From Thermogladius sp023256015 (GTDB lineage Archaea; Thermoproteota; Thermoprotei_A; Sulfolobales; Desulfurococcaceae), in the NCBI RefSeq assembly GCF_051131135.1, contig NZ_CP151274.1, positions 930,001-994,000 on the forward strand: a stretch of 64,000 bases of DNA, read 5' to 3'. Numbering within the stretch: position 1 is the stretch's first letter; each line of letters starts with the position of its first letter. Made by a program: the position numbers and the translations under genes. This document shows positions 31,295-40,443 of this stretch, piece by piece. Under the pieces are notes generated by a model. It was given only the letters and a program-made list of their open reading frames with translations. It made no database searches and was not told where the DNA came from.

Positions 31295-33574
31295 TCAGGC
31301 GATGGGCTTCCCATACCTCGCCTCCAGGGGCTTACCGTGCTCGGCCAGCTTACCCGCGAGCAGGCCATTTAGGTAGTACGCGGCCTTCCTCCTAGAGAGC
31401 ACCTGGTTGTTGTTGCCGCAGAACGGGGAGTAGATACACCTAGGGCACCCATCCTCGCAGTTGCAGGACGAGACGATGTCGTGGGCTATCTCCTCGGCCC
31501 TCTCGAACCTCTCGAAAAGCAGCCTGGCAAGCCCGCTGCCGCCAGGCGCAGCATCGTAGATCACGATGTCGCCGCTGGGGTAGCTCACCCCACCCATGTC
31601 CGTCAAACCGGCGCCGCAGACTATTCTCGCGGCGGAGATCAGGGAGTGCTCAATCGCGTGGAACGCCTCGGCGTGGCCGAGCCTGTCCCACTCCTCGATC
31701 GTCGGGTACTTGACCAGGACGGCTTTAGTCGGGTAGGAGTAGCGAAGGGGCGTGTCGAGCCAGTACTTCTCGCCGCCTCTGTCGTCGAAGGCGTTTTTGA
31801 CAACGTAACCCTCGACAGCGATCTCGAGCTCGACGTTAGCGTAGGTTAGTGGTATGTTTCTCTCGGAGACGCGCTCGTCGAGGACCTCGAAGTCGACCAC
31901 GTCCACGGTGTACAAGGGCTTAGTGTAGTAGTCCACGTCTTCACCCAGCCTCTTCACGTTAGCGGCCCTCTTCCCGACGTCGACCCCCAGCGAGACGTAG
32001 GGCTTGGTTTGAATGAAATAGATCGCACCGGGGTAGAGGTCTAGGAGCGCCTGGGGTAACTCCCTGGACCCCAACACTTCGCCTGTCGCCTCGTCGTAGA
32101 TCTCGACGAGGGGGCCCCCGCTCCTGATACTGCTGTACTCCTCGAGGAAGCCCATTGCGAGCCTGCGGCGGGGGTAGGCGTAGTAGCCCCTGGTGTACGC
32201 GAGCCCCTGTTCTATGAGGAGTTCGACAGCCCTCCTCCAGACGGGTGGGAGGCCGTTTAAGTGCACGCGCCCCCTCTCGAGTAGGTGGGCTATCAGGTGG
32301 ACCTTTGCGACCTCTATGTTGGAGGGCTCTATGACGGAGGGTGGTATCTCCTGGCTGAAGAACTGGGTCGGGTACCTCTCGTAGTACGAGTCTATGGGGT
32401 CGTCGGCCAATATCGTGAAGATGTAGCCGGGTCTCCCCCTCCTACCGGCTCTACCAGCTCTCTGGACGTACTTCGTGAAGCTGGGCGGCGGCGATGACAT
32501 GACGACGGCGTCGAGGTCACCTATGTCTATTCCGAGCTCTAGAGTAGGCGTGGCCGCGACGGCGAGTACTTCGCCGGATTTCAGCTTTTCTTCAACTCTT
32601 CTACGTTCCTCGGGTGGGAGGCCAGCCCTGTGGACTAAGACTTCTGTCCCGAAGCTCCTACCGATCCTTGCCACGAGCTCCGCCATCTGCTGGCTGTCGA
32701 CGAAGACTATGTGCTTGAGACCCCTCTTTGCGAGTATACTCGATAGGGCCGCCGCTATAGTCCACCTGCTCAAGTAGCCCGTCGAGACAAGGGCGTGTAC
32801 GGCCCCGCCTCTCCTCCTACTGGGTCCTTTGACGACCACTACGTCGACTCCGAAGATGCTCTCGGCGAACTCCTTGGGGTTGCTGAGAGTGCCTGAAGAG
32901 GCTATAAACTGGAGCTGCCCTCCCCTAGCTAGCTTTACTCTGTCCACTATGTACTTCAGGTGCGTGCCGAGCACCCCCTCGTAGACGTGGAGCTCGTCGA
33001 CAACGAAGAACTTCGCACGGTCGACGAACGACCTGATCGCGGGGCTGCGGACTAGGCCTACGTGTATCATGTCGGGGTTCGTTATAAGTACAGCCGGTGG
33101 CTGAGACCTCATCCTCCTCCTGGCCTCGACCGGTGTATCGCCGTCATAGACGCCCGCTGATACTTTACCGAAGACCAAGTACTTGTGGAGCCTCGCTAGC
33201 TGGTCTCTGCTCAACGCCTTGGTGGGGTAGGTCACTACGGCTCTCGGCAGGGGTGAAGGGTTGCGGTGGACGTCGACTAGTATGGGTATGAGGAAGGCCT
33301 CCGTCTTGCCGGTCCCCGTCCCAGCCACTACCACCGTGTTGAAGCCGTTTAGTATGTTCTCGAAGGCCTCGTACTGGAACTTGTAGAGCCTACTTATGCC
33401 TGCCTTGATGAGCGTCCGCCTCAGGTCCTCCGGTAGGTTCAAATCCTCTACGCTTGGACCTGGCTCGGGCTCGACGGACTCCTCCACGTGTTCGTGTACA
33501 ATGGAGGCTCCGGCGCGGGGGTAGAGCTGTACCAGCTCACTGTTGACCTCCAGTAGGAGCCTGTCTCTTATCAT
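31295..33574 (-). CDS. DEAD/DEAH helicase with C-terminal DUF1998 Zn domain (MrfA-like)
   Basis: This is a 759-aa superfamily 2 helicase. Walker A is AGTGTGKTEA near residue 85, Walker B is VVDELHVYEG, motif III is SSGTLSN and motif VI is QRAGRAGR. The C-terminal region ends with a cysteine cluster (CNCEDGCPRC and SPFCGNN) next to GDIVIYDAAPGGSGLA, the DUF1998 pattern of MrfA, the mitomycin repair helicase of Bacillus and its relatives. It probably translocates on DNA in excision repair of bulky adducts, which is inference from MrfA. ATG is the start. It lies 52 nt upstream of lplB and is divergent from tldD. Confidence 0.85.
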   Translation of the reverse strand: MIRDRLLLEVNSELVQLYPRAGASIVHEHVEESVEPEPGPSVEDLNLPEDLRRTLIKAGISRLYKFQYEAFENILNGFNTVVVAGTGTGKTEAFLIPILVDVHRNPSPLPRAVVTYPTKALSRDQLARLHKYLVFGKVSAGVYDGDTPVEARRRMRSQPPAVLITNPDMIHVGLVRSPAIRSFVDRAKFFVVDELHVYEGVLGTHLKYIVDRVKLARGGQLQFIASSGTLSNPKEFAESIFGVDVVVVKGPSRRRGGAVHALVSTGYLSRWTIAAALSSILAKRGLKHIVFVDSQQMAELVARIGRSFGTEVLVHRAGLPPEERRRVEEKLKSGEVLAVAATPTLELGIDIGDLDAVVMSSPPPSFTKYVQRAGRAGRRGRPGYIFTILADDPIDSYYERYPTQFFSQEIPPSVIEPSNIEVAKVHLIAHLLERGRVHLNGLPPVWRRAVELLIEQGLAYTRGYYAYPRRRLAMGFLEEYSSIRSGGPLVEIYDEATGEVLGSRELPQALLDLYPGAIYFIQTKPYVSLGVDVGKRAANVKRLGEDVDYYTKPLYTVDVVDFEVLDERVSERNIPLTYANVELEIAVEGYVVKNAFDDRGGEKYWLDTPLRYSYPTKAVLVKYPTIEEWDRLGHAEAFHAIEHSLISAARIVCGAGLTDMGGVSYPSGDIVIYDAAPGGSGLARLLFERFERAEEIAHDIVSSCNCEDGCPRCIYSPFCGNNNQVLSRRKAAYYLNGLLAGKLAEHGKPLEARYGKPIA

Positions 33575-33651
33575 GGGTTGTTACTCGCACTAACTGCTAC
33601 ACAACTAATACCTATACGAGAAAGCCATTTAACTTCACTCCGTGTTTATTA

Positions 33652-35061
33652 TTGGCTGAGATGGTCTCGTTGGGCTTTGACCCCGTGTCCTGGATTAGGA
33701 AAGGCGAGGAAATGGGAGCGGACTACGTTGATGTCAGGTACCAGGAGCATACATACGAGTTCATTTTACTAGACAACGGCGTGGTGAGAGAGTCGACCGT
33801 TTCCAAGAGCCGGGGCGTCGGCTTCAGGGTGTTTTACAAGGGGTTCGTCGGTTACGCGTCTACGAACGACCTCAACGAGCCCTCTCTGAAAAATGCCCTG
33901 GAGCAGGCGCTCAGGATTGCCAGGGCCCTCGAGGGCAGGTCCAGGCCTGCGAGGGTGGCGAGCCGCGGCGTTCACAGGGATAGGGTCGCGAGCGACTACT
34001 CGATCGACCCGGTCGACGTAGACGTGTCGGAAAAAGTGGACTTGCTCAAGGCTATTCACGCTACTCTAAGAGAGGAGAGGGCGCTGTCCAGCGTTGTTTT
34101 GAGGTACGGTTTCGAAAAAGACAGGAGGGTGATCGCCTCCTCGAGAGGGGACTACGTGGACTTCACGAGGAGGATGGTGGGCGTAGGCGGTGTCCTTGTA
34201 GCACAAGCCGAGGGCTCTATGGAGAGGCTCTCTCACGGGGAGTCCAGGGTTGCAGGATGGGAGTTTGTCAAGAACTTCGACTGGGAGAGGCTCTTTAAGG
34301 AGAATGCCGAGCTCGTAGTAGGGGCCCTTAAAGCGAAGGCCTTCCCGCCCGGCAAGTACGACGTGGTGCTGGACAACGAGATGGTGGGCCTGCTCATCCA
34401 CGAGGCCTTCGGCCACGCGTCCGAGGCGGACATAGTGATGTCCGGGGGGAGCGTTCTCGAGAATAAAGTGGGTAGCGTCGTGGCCAGCGAGCTCGTTTCA
34501 ATAGTTGACGACGGGAGGGTTAGTGGTGGCGTGTACCTGCCGTACGACGACGAGGGGTCTCCCAAGGTAAAGGTCTACCTGATAGAGAAGGGGGTGTTCA
34601 GGGGCTACCTCCACAACCTAGAGACAGCGGGCTTCTTCAACGCGAGTCCGACGGGCAACGGGAGGTCCATGACCTATGCTGACAACGTACTCGTGAGACA
34701 GACCAACATATACCTCGAGCCGGGGGACTGGGACCCATTCGAGATCGTACAGGACACGAAGAGGGGGGTGTACCTGAAGGGCCGCGGCGCCTCCGGGGGT
34801 CAGGTAAACCCCGCGACCGGCTCTTTCACCTTCACGAGCGGCCCTAGCTTCATTATCGAGGGAGGGGAGGTACAGGGGATGATTAGAGGGGTCATGATAG
34901 CAGGGAACATCCTGGAGACGCTCCTCAACGTGGACGCTGTCGGCTTAGACCTGGAGGTCAAGACCAGCGTTTTCGGCGGTTGCGGTAAGGGTGGTCAGAT
35001 GGTCAGGGTGGGCGACGGGGGCCCCCACGTAAGAGTCAGGGGTGTGGCTCTTGGAGGCTAG
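33652..35061 (+). CDS. tldD: TldD family metalloprotease
   Basis: This is the catalytic half of the TldD/TldE heterodimeric peptidase. The zinc motif HEAFGHASEAD (HExxxH) lies near residue 251, and the third ligand is likely the cysteine in FGGCGKGG near the end. The C-terminal sequence GRGASGGQVNPATGSF is characteristic. TTG at 33652 or ATG at 33661 may be used. A TTTAA element around 33629 fits a short or absent leader with the ATG. The next gene, tldE, begins 20 nt before the end of this one. Confidence 0.93.
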   Translation: MAEMVSLGFDPVSWIRKGEEMGADYVDVRYQEHTYEFILLDNGVVRESTVSKSRGVGFRVFYKGFVGYASTNDLNEPSLKNALEQALRIARALEGRSRPARVASRGVHRDRVASDYSIDPVDVDVSEKVDLLKAIHATLREERALSSVVLRYGFEKDRRVIASSRGDYVDFTRRMVGVGGVLVAQAEGSMERLSHGESRVAGWEFVKNFDWERLFKENAELVVGALKAKAFPPGKYDVVLDNEMVGLLIHEAFGHASEADIVMSGGSVLENKVGSVVASELVSIVDDGRVSGGVYLPYDDEGSPKVKVYLIEKGVFRGYLHNLETAGFFNASPTGNGRSMTYADNVLVRQTNIYLEPGDWDPFEIVQDTKRGVYLKGRGASGGQVNPATGSFTFTSGPSFIIEGGEVQGMIRGVMIAGNILETLLNVDAVGLDLEVKTSVFGGCGKGGQMVRVGDGGPHVRVRGVALGG

Positions 35062-36406
35062 GCTTGACCCTGAGGCGATCCTGAGAGAAGGGTTGAGGAG
35101 AGGGCTGAGCGAGCTCGAGGTCGCGGCCGTCAGCACGGAGAGGGTCACGGTCTCCATCGTCTCGGGCGAGATCAAGCCGGTGTTGTTCAGCGCGAGGACT
35201 ATTTATGGGTTGAGGGCGGCGATCGGGAGGAGGGTGACCGGGATATCCGTCGGCGACCTGGGTACGAGTTTAGAGGAGGCTTTGCGGGACCTGGAAAGGG
35301 CGGTGAGGAGCTCCCCCGAGGACCCCTACTGGCAGGGCTTTCCGCCGAAAATCGATAGAGGGGTCAGGTCCGAGACGTACTCTAAACACTTTGACTACCT
35401 GGAGCCGGAAAAGGCCGTCGAGCTGGCTAAGCTGGTAGTGGACAGCGCGGTGGAGCGGGGTCGTGTAGTAGGTGCGGACAGGACTACCGTCATGGAGGGG
35501 CTGGTGGAGCTGGCCAGGGTGAACATCAGGGTGGTCAACACGAACGGTGTAGACGTGAGCGAGAGGTGTAGTCTCTTCGGGGCGTACGGGAGCGTGAAGT
35601 CGGTGTTCGGCGGGACCGACTCGACGTACGACTTCTCGTTGGGGAGCAGGAGGATAGCTGAAGAAGAGCTCGTGAAGAGAGTGGTAGAGGCTGTTGACTA
35701 CACCACTCTGTTCCGGGGTCCCGCTACCCCAGAATCCGGCGTGTACCCATTAGTGTTGGCTCCTAGGGTCGCAGCCGAGGTCTTAACGGCAGCTCTTATA
35801 CCTGCTGTCTCGGGCCTAAACATCGTCGAGGGCAGGAGCCCGTTGAAGGGGAAGATCGGGGTGCCCGTGCTCAACGAGAAGGTCACTGTACGCGACGACC
35901 CGACGCTCCCGCTTCACTACGGGTCTAGGAGCTTCGACGACGAAGGTGTTGGCGTCTACTCCAAGACCGTGTTCGACAGGGGGGTCTTCGCGACTCCTCT
36001 GACCAACTACTACGTCTCTAAAAGGCTTAACATGGAGTCGACTGGTAACGGCTTCAGGACTCTACCCGGGGCTTCCACGGCCCCGGCTCCAACAAACGTC
36101 GTGCTCGAGAATGGTAGCGGGGGCTTAGAGGAGTTCACCAGGGAGTTGAAGAGGGGTATCGTGGTCTACTCGACTATAGGTAGCTGGATGAGCAACTTCG
36201 TCTCGGGGCAGGTCTACTTCACAGTCACTCACGGGCTACTCGTAGACGGCGGGAGAGTAAGGCCCGTCAAATCGTTTGTCGTGGCGGGGAACATATACGA
36301 GTGGCTGGGCGGCAAGCTCGTCGAGGTGGGGTCGGACGCGGAGGTAAACTCCAACTACGTAACCCCCAGCTTGTACATCGCTGAGGCCAAGGTGTCCGGC
36401 GGCTAG
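35042..36406 (+). CDS. tldE: TldE/PmbA family peptidase partner
   Basis: This 454-aa protein is the non-catalytic partner of TldD. It shares the fold (for example VVAGNIYEWLGG near the end) but has no HExxxH motif, as expected for TldE. The GTG start lies inside the last codons of tldD in another frame, so the two are coupled. In bacteria the pair degrades unfolded peptides and processes microcins; the archaeal substrate is unknown. Confidence 0.9.
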   Translation: MWLLEARLDPEAILREGLRRGLSELEVAAVSTERVTVSIVSGEIKPVLFSARTIYGLRAAIGRRVTGISVGDLGTSLEEALRDLERAVRSSPEDPYWQGFPPKIDRGVRSETYSKHFDYLEPEKAVELAKLVVDSAVERGRVVGADRTTVMEGLVELARVNIRVVNTNGVDVSERCSLFGAYGSVKSVFGGTDSTYDFSLGSRRIAEEELVKRVVEAVDYTTLFRGPATPESGVYPLVLAPRVAAEVLTAALIPAVSGLNIVEGRSPLKGKIGVPVLNEKVTVRDDPTLPLHYGSRSFDDEGVGVYSKTVFDRGVFATPLTNYYVSKRLNMESTGNGFRTLPGASTAPAPTNVVLENGSGGLEEFTRELKRGIVVYSTIGSWMSNFVSGQVYFTVTHGLLVDGGRVRPVKSFVVAGNIYEWLGGKLVEVGSDAEVNSNYVTPSLYIAEAKVSGG

Positions 36407-37311
36407 TCGACGTACCTGACGTTCCTCGCTCTGTAGGGCTCGAGGCGGACCTCGCCCCCGTCTGTTTTCAAGACCAGCCTACCTTGCTCGTCAACGTCCT
36501 CCACAACGCCTTCAATGGTGCCCTCGTCGGTCTCCGCCTTTACCCTCCTACCTAGCGTCTCCAGCCTGCTGGTGTACTCGTGCATTATCGTCTCGGGCCT
36601 CCTAGCGTAGTGCTCGATTCTAGATATCAGGCTCGTTAAAACGGACAGGACCTTGTTCCTCGCCACGAGTTCGCCCGTGACATTCTTGAGGGACTCGGCG
36701 GTGGGTAGAGGAGGCTCGTTGTTCACGTTGATCCCTATCCCCACGTAGAGTACTATGTCCTCGCCTATCGACTCCGCCTCGAGGAGTACCCCGGACACCT
36801 TCCTCCCCTTGAAAGTTATGTCGTTCGGCCACTTCACGTTGAACGTTGTATTGCTGGCCTTCTCAAGGGACTCGATCACGTACAGGGGGATAGCCAGGGA
36901 AGATATCGACGCGGCCCTTGGTGAGACCCTCAGTTTGTAGGTGACCCAGAGGCCGCCCAAGGAGCTTACCCAGCTCTTACCAAACCTCCCCCTCCCAGAC
37001 AGCTGGTACTCCGCAACGACTATGCTCCAGGGGTTGAGGTGCCTGGCCGCCGCCATGGTCGAACCCGTGACCACCCTGTACTGGAGCATCCAGCCCCACG
37101 GTTTGAAAGTCCTCGGGTTGTCCCCACTGAACCACGATACTCTACTCCCCTCTAGCCTGATGATGTAGTTCCTCGACAGCTTCTCGACAAGCCTCAGGAC
37201 TTCTTCCCCCTCGAGCCCCAGCTCGCCCGACAGCTCGTTTAATCCGACGCTCCTCTTCGCGCTTAGCAGGTCTAGTAGCAGAAGCTCGGCTATACCTGGC
37301 TGCTCACTCAT
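36403..37311 (-). CDS. birA: Biotin-protein ligase with N-terminal helix-turn-helix
   Basis: This enzyme attaches biotin to acyl-CoA carboxylase or decarboxylase carriers. Residues of about 1-65 form a winged helix as in bifunctional BirA. The catalytic domain has SGRGRFGKSW, the KWPNDI motif and the SGVLLEAE segment; an SH3-like C-terminal domain follows. The ATG at 37311 (MSEQPG) overlaps the stop of the upstream YkgJ gene by 8 nt. The winged helix suggests it may also repress transcription. It is convergent with tldE, whose end it overlaps by 4 nt. Confidence 0.92.
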   Translation of the reverse strand: MSEQPGIAELLLLDLLSAKRSVGLNELSGELGLEGEEVLRLVEKLSRNYIIRLEGSRVSWFSGDNPRTFKPWGWMLQYRVVTGSTMAAARHLNPWSIVVAEYQLSGRGRFGKSWVSSLGGLWVTYKLRVSPRAASISSLAIPLYVIESLEKASNTTFNVKWPNDITFKGRKVSGVLLEAESIGEDIVLYVGIGINVNNEPPLPTAESLKNVTGELVARNKVLSVLTSLISRIEHYARRPETIMHEYTSRLETLGRRVKAETDEGTIEGVVEDVDEQGRLVLKTDGGEVRLEPYRARNVRYVD

Positions 37312-37966
37312 AGGTCTCCAACTCCGCCAACCTCTTCGTGACATGGTCTACCTTGAGTATGTGTGGTAAGTCGGGGTAGTGCCGCGCCAGGAACAAGTAG
37401 AGGTTGTAGAAGGGTGCGCCGGGCCTCCCAGGCTCGAGGTCTACAATGCCAAGCCTCCAGAGCGTGGAGAGCAGTGCTAGGAATAGGCTCCGTATACGCT
37501 CCATCTCGTTTGCCGCGTCGTACTCGTATGGCATGTACTCTGAGAGTATCCCGGGGTTCAGCTCGCTGTACTTCTCCAGCACGCTCCTGTCCTTCTTTAT
37601 GACGGGGCACATCAGGCTGAGCCCGTACTCAACTGTGGCGTAGACGACTCGGTTGTAGGAGTCGATGTTGTACTTCACCTGTCTCGGTATGTAGGGGAAA
37701 CTGCGGCATATGAGTGGTTTGTAGACGTTCTGTATCCTGCAGAGGTTTTCCGCGAGAAAAGGGCACTTCCCGTCAACCAAGTCCATCACGTAGCTGAAGG
37801 CCAGGTTGTAGCCCGATACCCTGTCGTACATGTAGTACCCGTTGTAGCTCTTGTAAGGCAGACCGAGCGCCTCCGCCAGTTCCCTGAGAATAACGTCTTC
37901 GTGAGGCAGTAGGCTTACGGGGCTCGCCCGGCAGCAGTCGCCGCAGAGGGTGCAGACGAACCTCAT
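37304..37966 (-). CDS. YkgJ family cysteine cluster protein
   Basis: This 220-aa protein carries the cysteine cluster CTLCGDCCRASP at its N-terminus, CPFLAENLCRIQ in the middle and the KPLICRSFPYIP motif. These mark the YkgJ/CxxCxxCC family, predicted to bind iron or zinc; no reaction is established. ATG is the start, with GGGG 7 nt upstream. It lies 10 nt after nadM and overlaps birA, forming a three-gene operon (nadM, this gene, birA). Confidence 0.85.
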   Translation of the reverse strand: MRFVCTLCGDCCRASPVSLLPHEDVILRELAEALGLPYKSYNGYYMYDRVSGYNLAFSYVMDLVDGKCPFLAENLCRIQNVYKPLICRSFPYIPRQVKYNIDSYNRVVYATVEYGLSLMCPVIKKDRSVLEKYSELNPGILSEYMPYEYDAANEMERIRSLFLALLSTLWRLGIVDLEPGRPGAPFYNLYLFLARHYPDLPHILKVDHVTKRLAELETYE

Positions 37967-37976
37967 GTACTACCCC

Positions 37977-38537
37977 TTACACGGTCGCGTAGTAGCCTGG
38001 CAGCTTCTCTCTGTAGAGCATCTTGATCCTCTCTACACCGTCAACGCTCTTAATAATGTCGACAACGGGCGGCGGGACCAACTGCTCCCACTCACTCCTC
38101 CCCTCGGCTATGAGCCTCCTTATGATACTACCCCTGTAGTTCTCCCTCGCCAGCCTGGGAGGCTCCACCACCGTATACCCCTCCTCCATGAATACCCTCT
38201 GTATGACGGGGTTCAACGTCACGACGTGCTTGAACGGGGGGCTGTAGAGCTTGACGTAGTGCACGGCAACTCTGCTGACCTCTAGTGTCGGGAGCGTTAC
38301 TGTAATTAACTTGTCTAGCGGTAGACCACTCCACTTCAGGCTCTCCCTGATCATCAGGACCCTCTCGCCCGCCGTGAAGGGGTTCTCCGGCGTGTGGCTC
38401 TGGCTGGCCATCCCAACTACGACCACGACCTCGCCAAACCTCTCGTAGCAGAACTTTAGCGCGTTCAAGTGACCGTAGTGGAACGGCTGGAACCTGGCTA
38501 TCATCAGGCATCGGTCGTCGGTCAACAAGCACCCCAT
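37977..38537 (-). CDS. nadM: Nicotinamide-nucleotide adenylyltransferase (NadM)
   Basis: This enzyme makes NAD from NMN and ATP. The nucleotidyltransferase motif is ARFQPFHYGH near residue 14, and the second motif is ENYRGSIIRRL (the ISSTxIR-like site). The length of 186 aa is normal for archaeal NadM. The ATG lies about 25 nt after the TATA box centre and has no Shine-Dalgarno site, so a leaderless start is likely. An alternative internal ATG (MIARFQ) would give the more usual N-terminus. Confidence 0.92.
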   Translation of the reverse strand: MGCLLTDDRCLMIARFQPFHYGHLNALKFCYERFGEVVVVVGMASQSHTPENPFTAGERVLMIRESLKWSGLPLDKLITVTLPTLEVSRVAVHYVKLYSPPFKHVVTLNPVIQRVFMEEGYTVVEPPRLARENYRGSIIRRLIAEGRSEWEQLVPPPVVDIIKSVDGVERIKMLYREKLPGYYATV

Positions 38538-38557
38538 AGGAGTATGTCTCGAGGAGT

Positions 38558-38566
38558 TATTAAAAA
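38558..38566 (-). promoter_or_regulatory. TATA box for nadM, leaderless start likely
   Basis: TTTTTAATA on the minus strand lies centred 25 nt before the nadM ATG, the distance from TATA box to transcription start in archaea. Confidence 0.55.
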
Positions 38567-38600
38567 CCTGTAAAAACGTATCGGGGTTCAGGAACTACCG

Positions 38601-39083
38601 TTAAGGTAGGACGACTTGGACAGGGTAGGTCTTGCCGCTCGCAGTGTGTAGCTTGATCTCGACCTGCTGCCCTGACGAGAAGCTCAGCGCGGAGCTCGTC
38701 CCCAAGGGTATGAACAACTGTATTGTAGTGCTATTACCTGGCGAGAGAGTCAGTGGCAGATTTCCGGTCAAGGTTACCTTAGCATTGGTGACCGTTACGG
38801 TACCGGTAACAGAAGTTAAAGTAATCGCATCATATGGTATCCCGTTCACGAAGACCTGGTCTATCGTAGCCGTGGTCGTCCCCGCGTTCTTTACTGTGAG
38901 TGTTATACTCCAGCCCTGCCCGGGTGTTGTGGTCGCAAGCGCGTACGAGTTGACTATCTGGAGGTTCTCGGTGCCTGTAAAGCCTCCGACCAGGCCTGTC
39001 ATCCAGAGGGCTACAGCGATCGCGACGGCTATGGTCACCGCAACAATAATAACTGTAGCTATGACTGGGTCGATCGCCCTCAT
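38601..39083 (-). CDS. Archaeal type IV pilin-like protein
   Basis: This 160-aa protein starts MRAIDPVIATVIIVAVTIAVAIAV-like, the class III signal of archaeal pilins: a short basic lead, a cleavage point just before the long hydrophobic helix, and then a Thr/Ser/Val-rich beta domain of about 120 residues. It would be processed by a prepilin peptidase and assembled into a surface filament. The ATG has GGTG 6 nt upstream. No assembly ATPase or membrane platform gene is near, so it is an orphan pilin gene here. Confidence 0.82.
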   Translation of the reverse strand: MRAIDPVIATVIIVAVTIAVAIAVALWMTGLVGGFTGTENLQIVNSYALATTTPGQGWSITLTVKNAGTTTATIDQVFVNGIPYDAITLTSVTGTVTVTNAKVTLTGNLPLTLSPGNSTTIQLFIPLGTSSALSFSSGQQVEIKLHTASGKTYPVQVVLP

Positions 39084-39312
39084 TATTTCACCGTCAAATA
39101 ATTACTTAACAGTCTATAATTAAAAGCTTACTGTATCTTATCGTAAGGTTTAAACCGACTCGATCAACTCGGGCCTGGGCTGTGGGGAAACAGGGGGGCC
39201 CTCCCGCGTCCTGCCCAAGTTGTTGTAGCGGGCGTTCCACTGCTCGGGTTTAAAGCGCTTGAAAGACATAGTTGGCTACTTGGGGTTGGATCTCGTCGCA
39301 GGTGTATGATTC

Positions 39313-39546
39313 GTGCTGGAGGTCTATATCAAGGCGTACGGGGTTCTCGGGGACTACGTCAGGGAGGGACGGTACACTTTCAAGGAGGGGGTCACCGTGC
39401 GGGAGTTGGTGGAAACCCTTGTCCCCCTCGAGGTGAGGAGGAGGTTTAGCATCGTCGTCTTCGTGAACGACGAGCCGGCACCCGAGTCGCGCGTGGTCTA
39501 CAACGGAGACAGGGTAGTGTTATTGCCACCTTCCTCGGGTGGTTGA
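39313..39546 (+). CDS. moaD: Molybdopterin synthase small subunit / ubiquitin-like MoaD
   Basis: This 77-aa ubiquitin-fold protein ends in Ser-Ser-Gly-Gly, the C-terminus that is thiocarboxylated to donate sulfur in molybdopterin synthesis. The core is beta-grasp (VYIKAYGVLGDYV, then GDRVVLLPPSSGG). GTG is the start, with GGTG 8 nt upstream. The stop overlaps the TTG start of moaE by 4 nt, as expected for the two subunits of one enzyme. Confidence 0.9.
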   Translation: MLEVYIKAYGVLGDYVREGRYTFKEGVTVRELVETLVPLEVRRRFSIVVFVNDEPAPESRVVYNGDRVVLLPPSSGG

Positions 39547-40010
39547 CGTTGATCGTGAGAGCCGAGCTAGTTGAAGGGGACATAGCAGGCAGGCTCAAGA
39601 GTATCCTGGAGGAGGTGAGTAAGACGGCGGTGGACAAGGAAGTCGGCGGAGTAGAGGTATTCATGGGGGTCGTCAAGGGGAGGGTCGGCGGGTTCAAGGT
39701 CGAGAAGCTGGTCTATACGGCTTACAAGGAGGTCGCCGAGAGGGTGCTCGAGAGGATCGCACGAGAGGAGGCGGAGAAGAACAGCCTAGAGGCCGTGGTC
39801 ATCCTCCACAGGCTGGGAGAGGTGAGGCCCGGCGAGGCAACAGTCGTCATCGTCGCGGCCGGGAGAGGGAGGGACGAGGTCAACAGAGCTACGAGGGTTA
39901 TCATAGACAGGGTGAAGAAAGAGGCCCCGATATTCAAGCTCGAGGTGAGGGAGGACGGCGAGTACTGGATTATCGGCGACGAGACTAGGGTGAAGAGGGC
40001 GAGGTCTTGA
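39543..40010 (+). CDS. moaE: Molybdopterin synthase catalytic subunit MoaE
   Basis: This 155-aa protein adds dithiolene sulfurs to cyclic pyranopterin phosphate with MoaD. The phrases VFMGVVKGRVGG, VILHRLGEVRPGEA and KKEAPIFKLE (catalytic lysines) match MoaE. Where the family usually has a histidine-arginine pair (AHR) this protein has AAGRGRDE. The TTG start overlaps the moaD stop. The last 26 nt overlap the 3' end of moaC, which is read from the other strand. Confidence 0.88.
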   Translation: MTLIVRAELVEGDIAGRLKSILEEVSKTAVDKEVGGVEVFMGVVKGRVGGFKVEKLVYTAYKEVAERVLERIAREEAEKNSLEAVVILHRLGEVRPGEATVVIVAAGRGRDEVNRATRVIIDRVKKEAPIFKLEVREDGEYWIIGDETRVKRARS

Positions 40011-40443
40011 CCTTACTGACCACTCTTATGTACTCTATCCTGGTGTCCGGGTACTGGCCCTCCGCGTCTTTCTCGTACTTCTTCACCATGTCCCATACGT
40101 TGAGGAGGCCTACCGCGACGCCCGTCAGCGCCTCCATCTCGACGCCCGTCTGAGCAACCGTCTTCACCTTCACCGTCAACCTGAGCTCGTCGTCTGACGG
40201 GAAGTCGAAGCTGGTCTCTACGTGAGTGACAGGGATAGGGTGGCATAACGGGAGGAGCTCGCTGGTCTTTTTCACAGCCATAGCAACAGCCGCCCTGGTC
40301 ACCTCGAGCACGTCTCCTTTCTCTACCTTGCCCTCCTTGATCAACCTGAGCGTCTCGGGTTTAAGCCTTATGACGCCCTCGGCAGCAGCCTCCCTGTAGA
40401 CTGGCTTCTTCTCGGTGATGTCCACCATACTCAAGGCGGTCAC
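39985..40443 (-). CDS. moaC: Cyclic pyranopterin monophosphate synthase MoaC
   Basis: This enzyme forms cyclic pyranopterin phosphate from the MoaA product. The active-site motifs are LLPLCHPIPVTH and the AQTGVEMEALTGV segment; both are intact. The GTG start overlaps the moaA stop (GTGA); ATG five codons later (MVDITEKK) is possible and matches the usual N-terminus. It is convergent with moaE, with a 26-nt overlap of coding ends. Confidence 0.92.
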   Translation of the reverse strand: MTALSMVDITEKKPVYREAAAEGVIRLKPETLRLIKEGKVEKGDVLEVTRAAVAMAVKKTSELLPLCHPIPVTHVETSFDFPSDDELRLTVKVKTVAQTGVEMEALTGVAVGLLNVWDMVKKYEKDAEGQYPDTRIEYIRVVSKVKTSPSSP

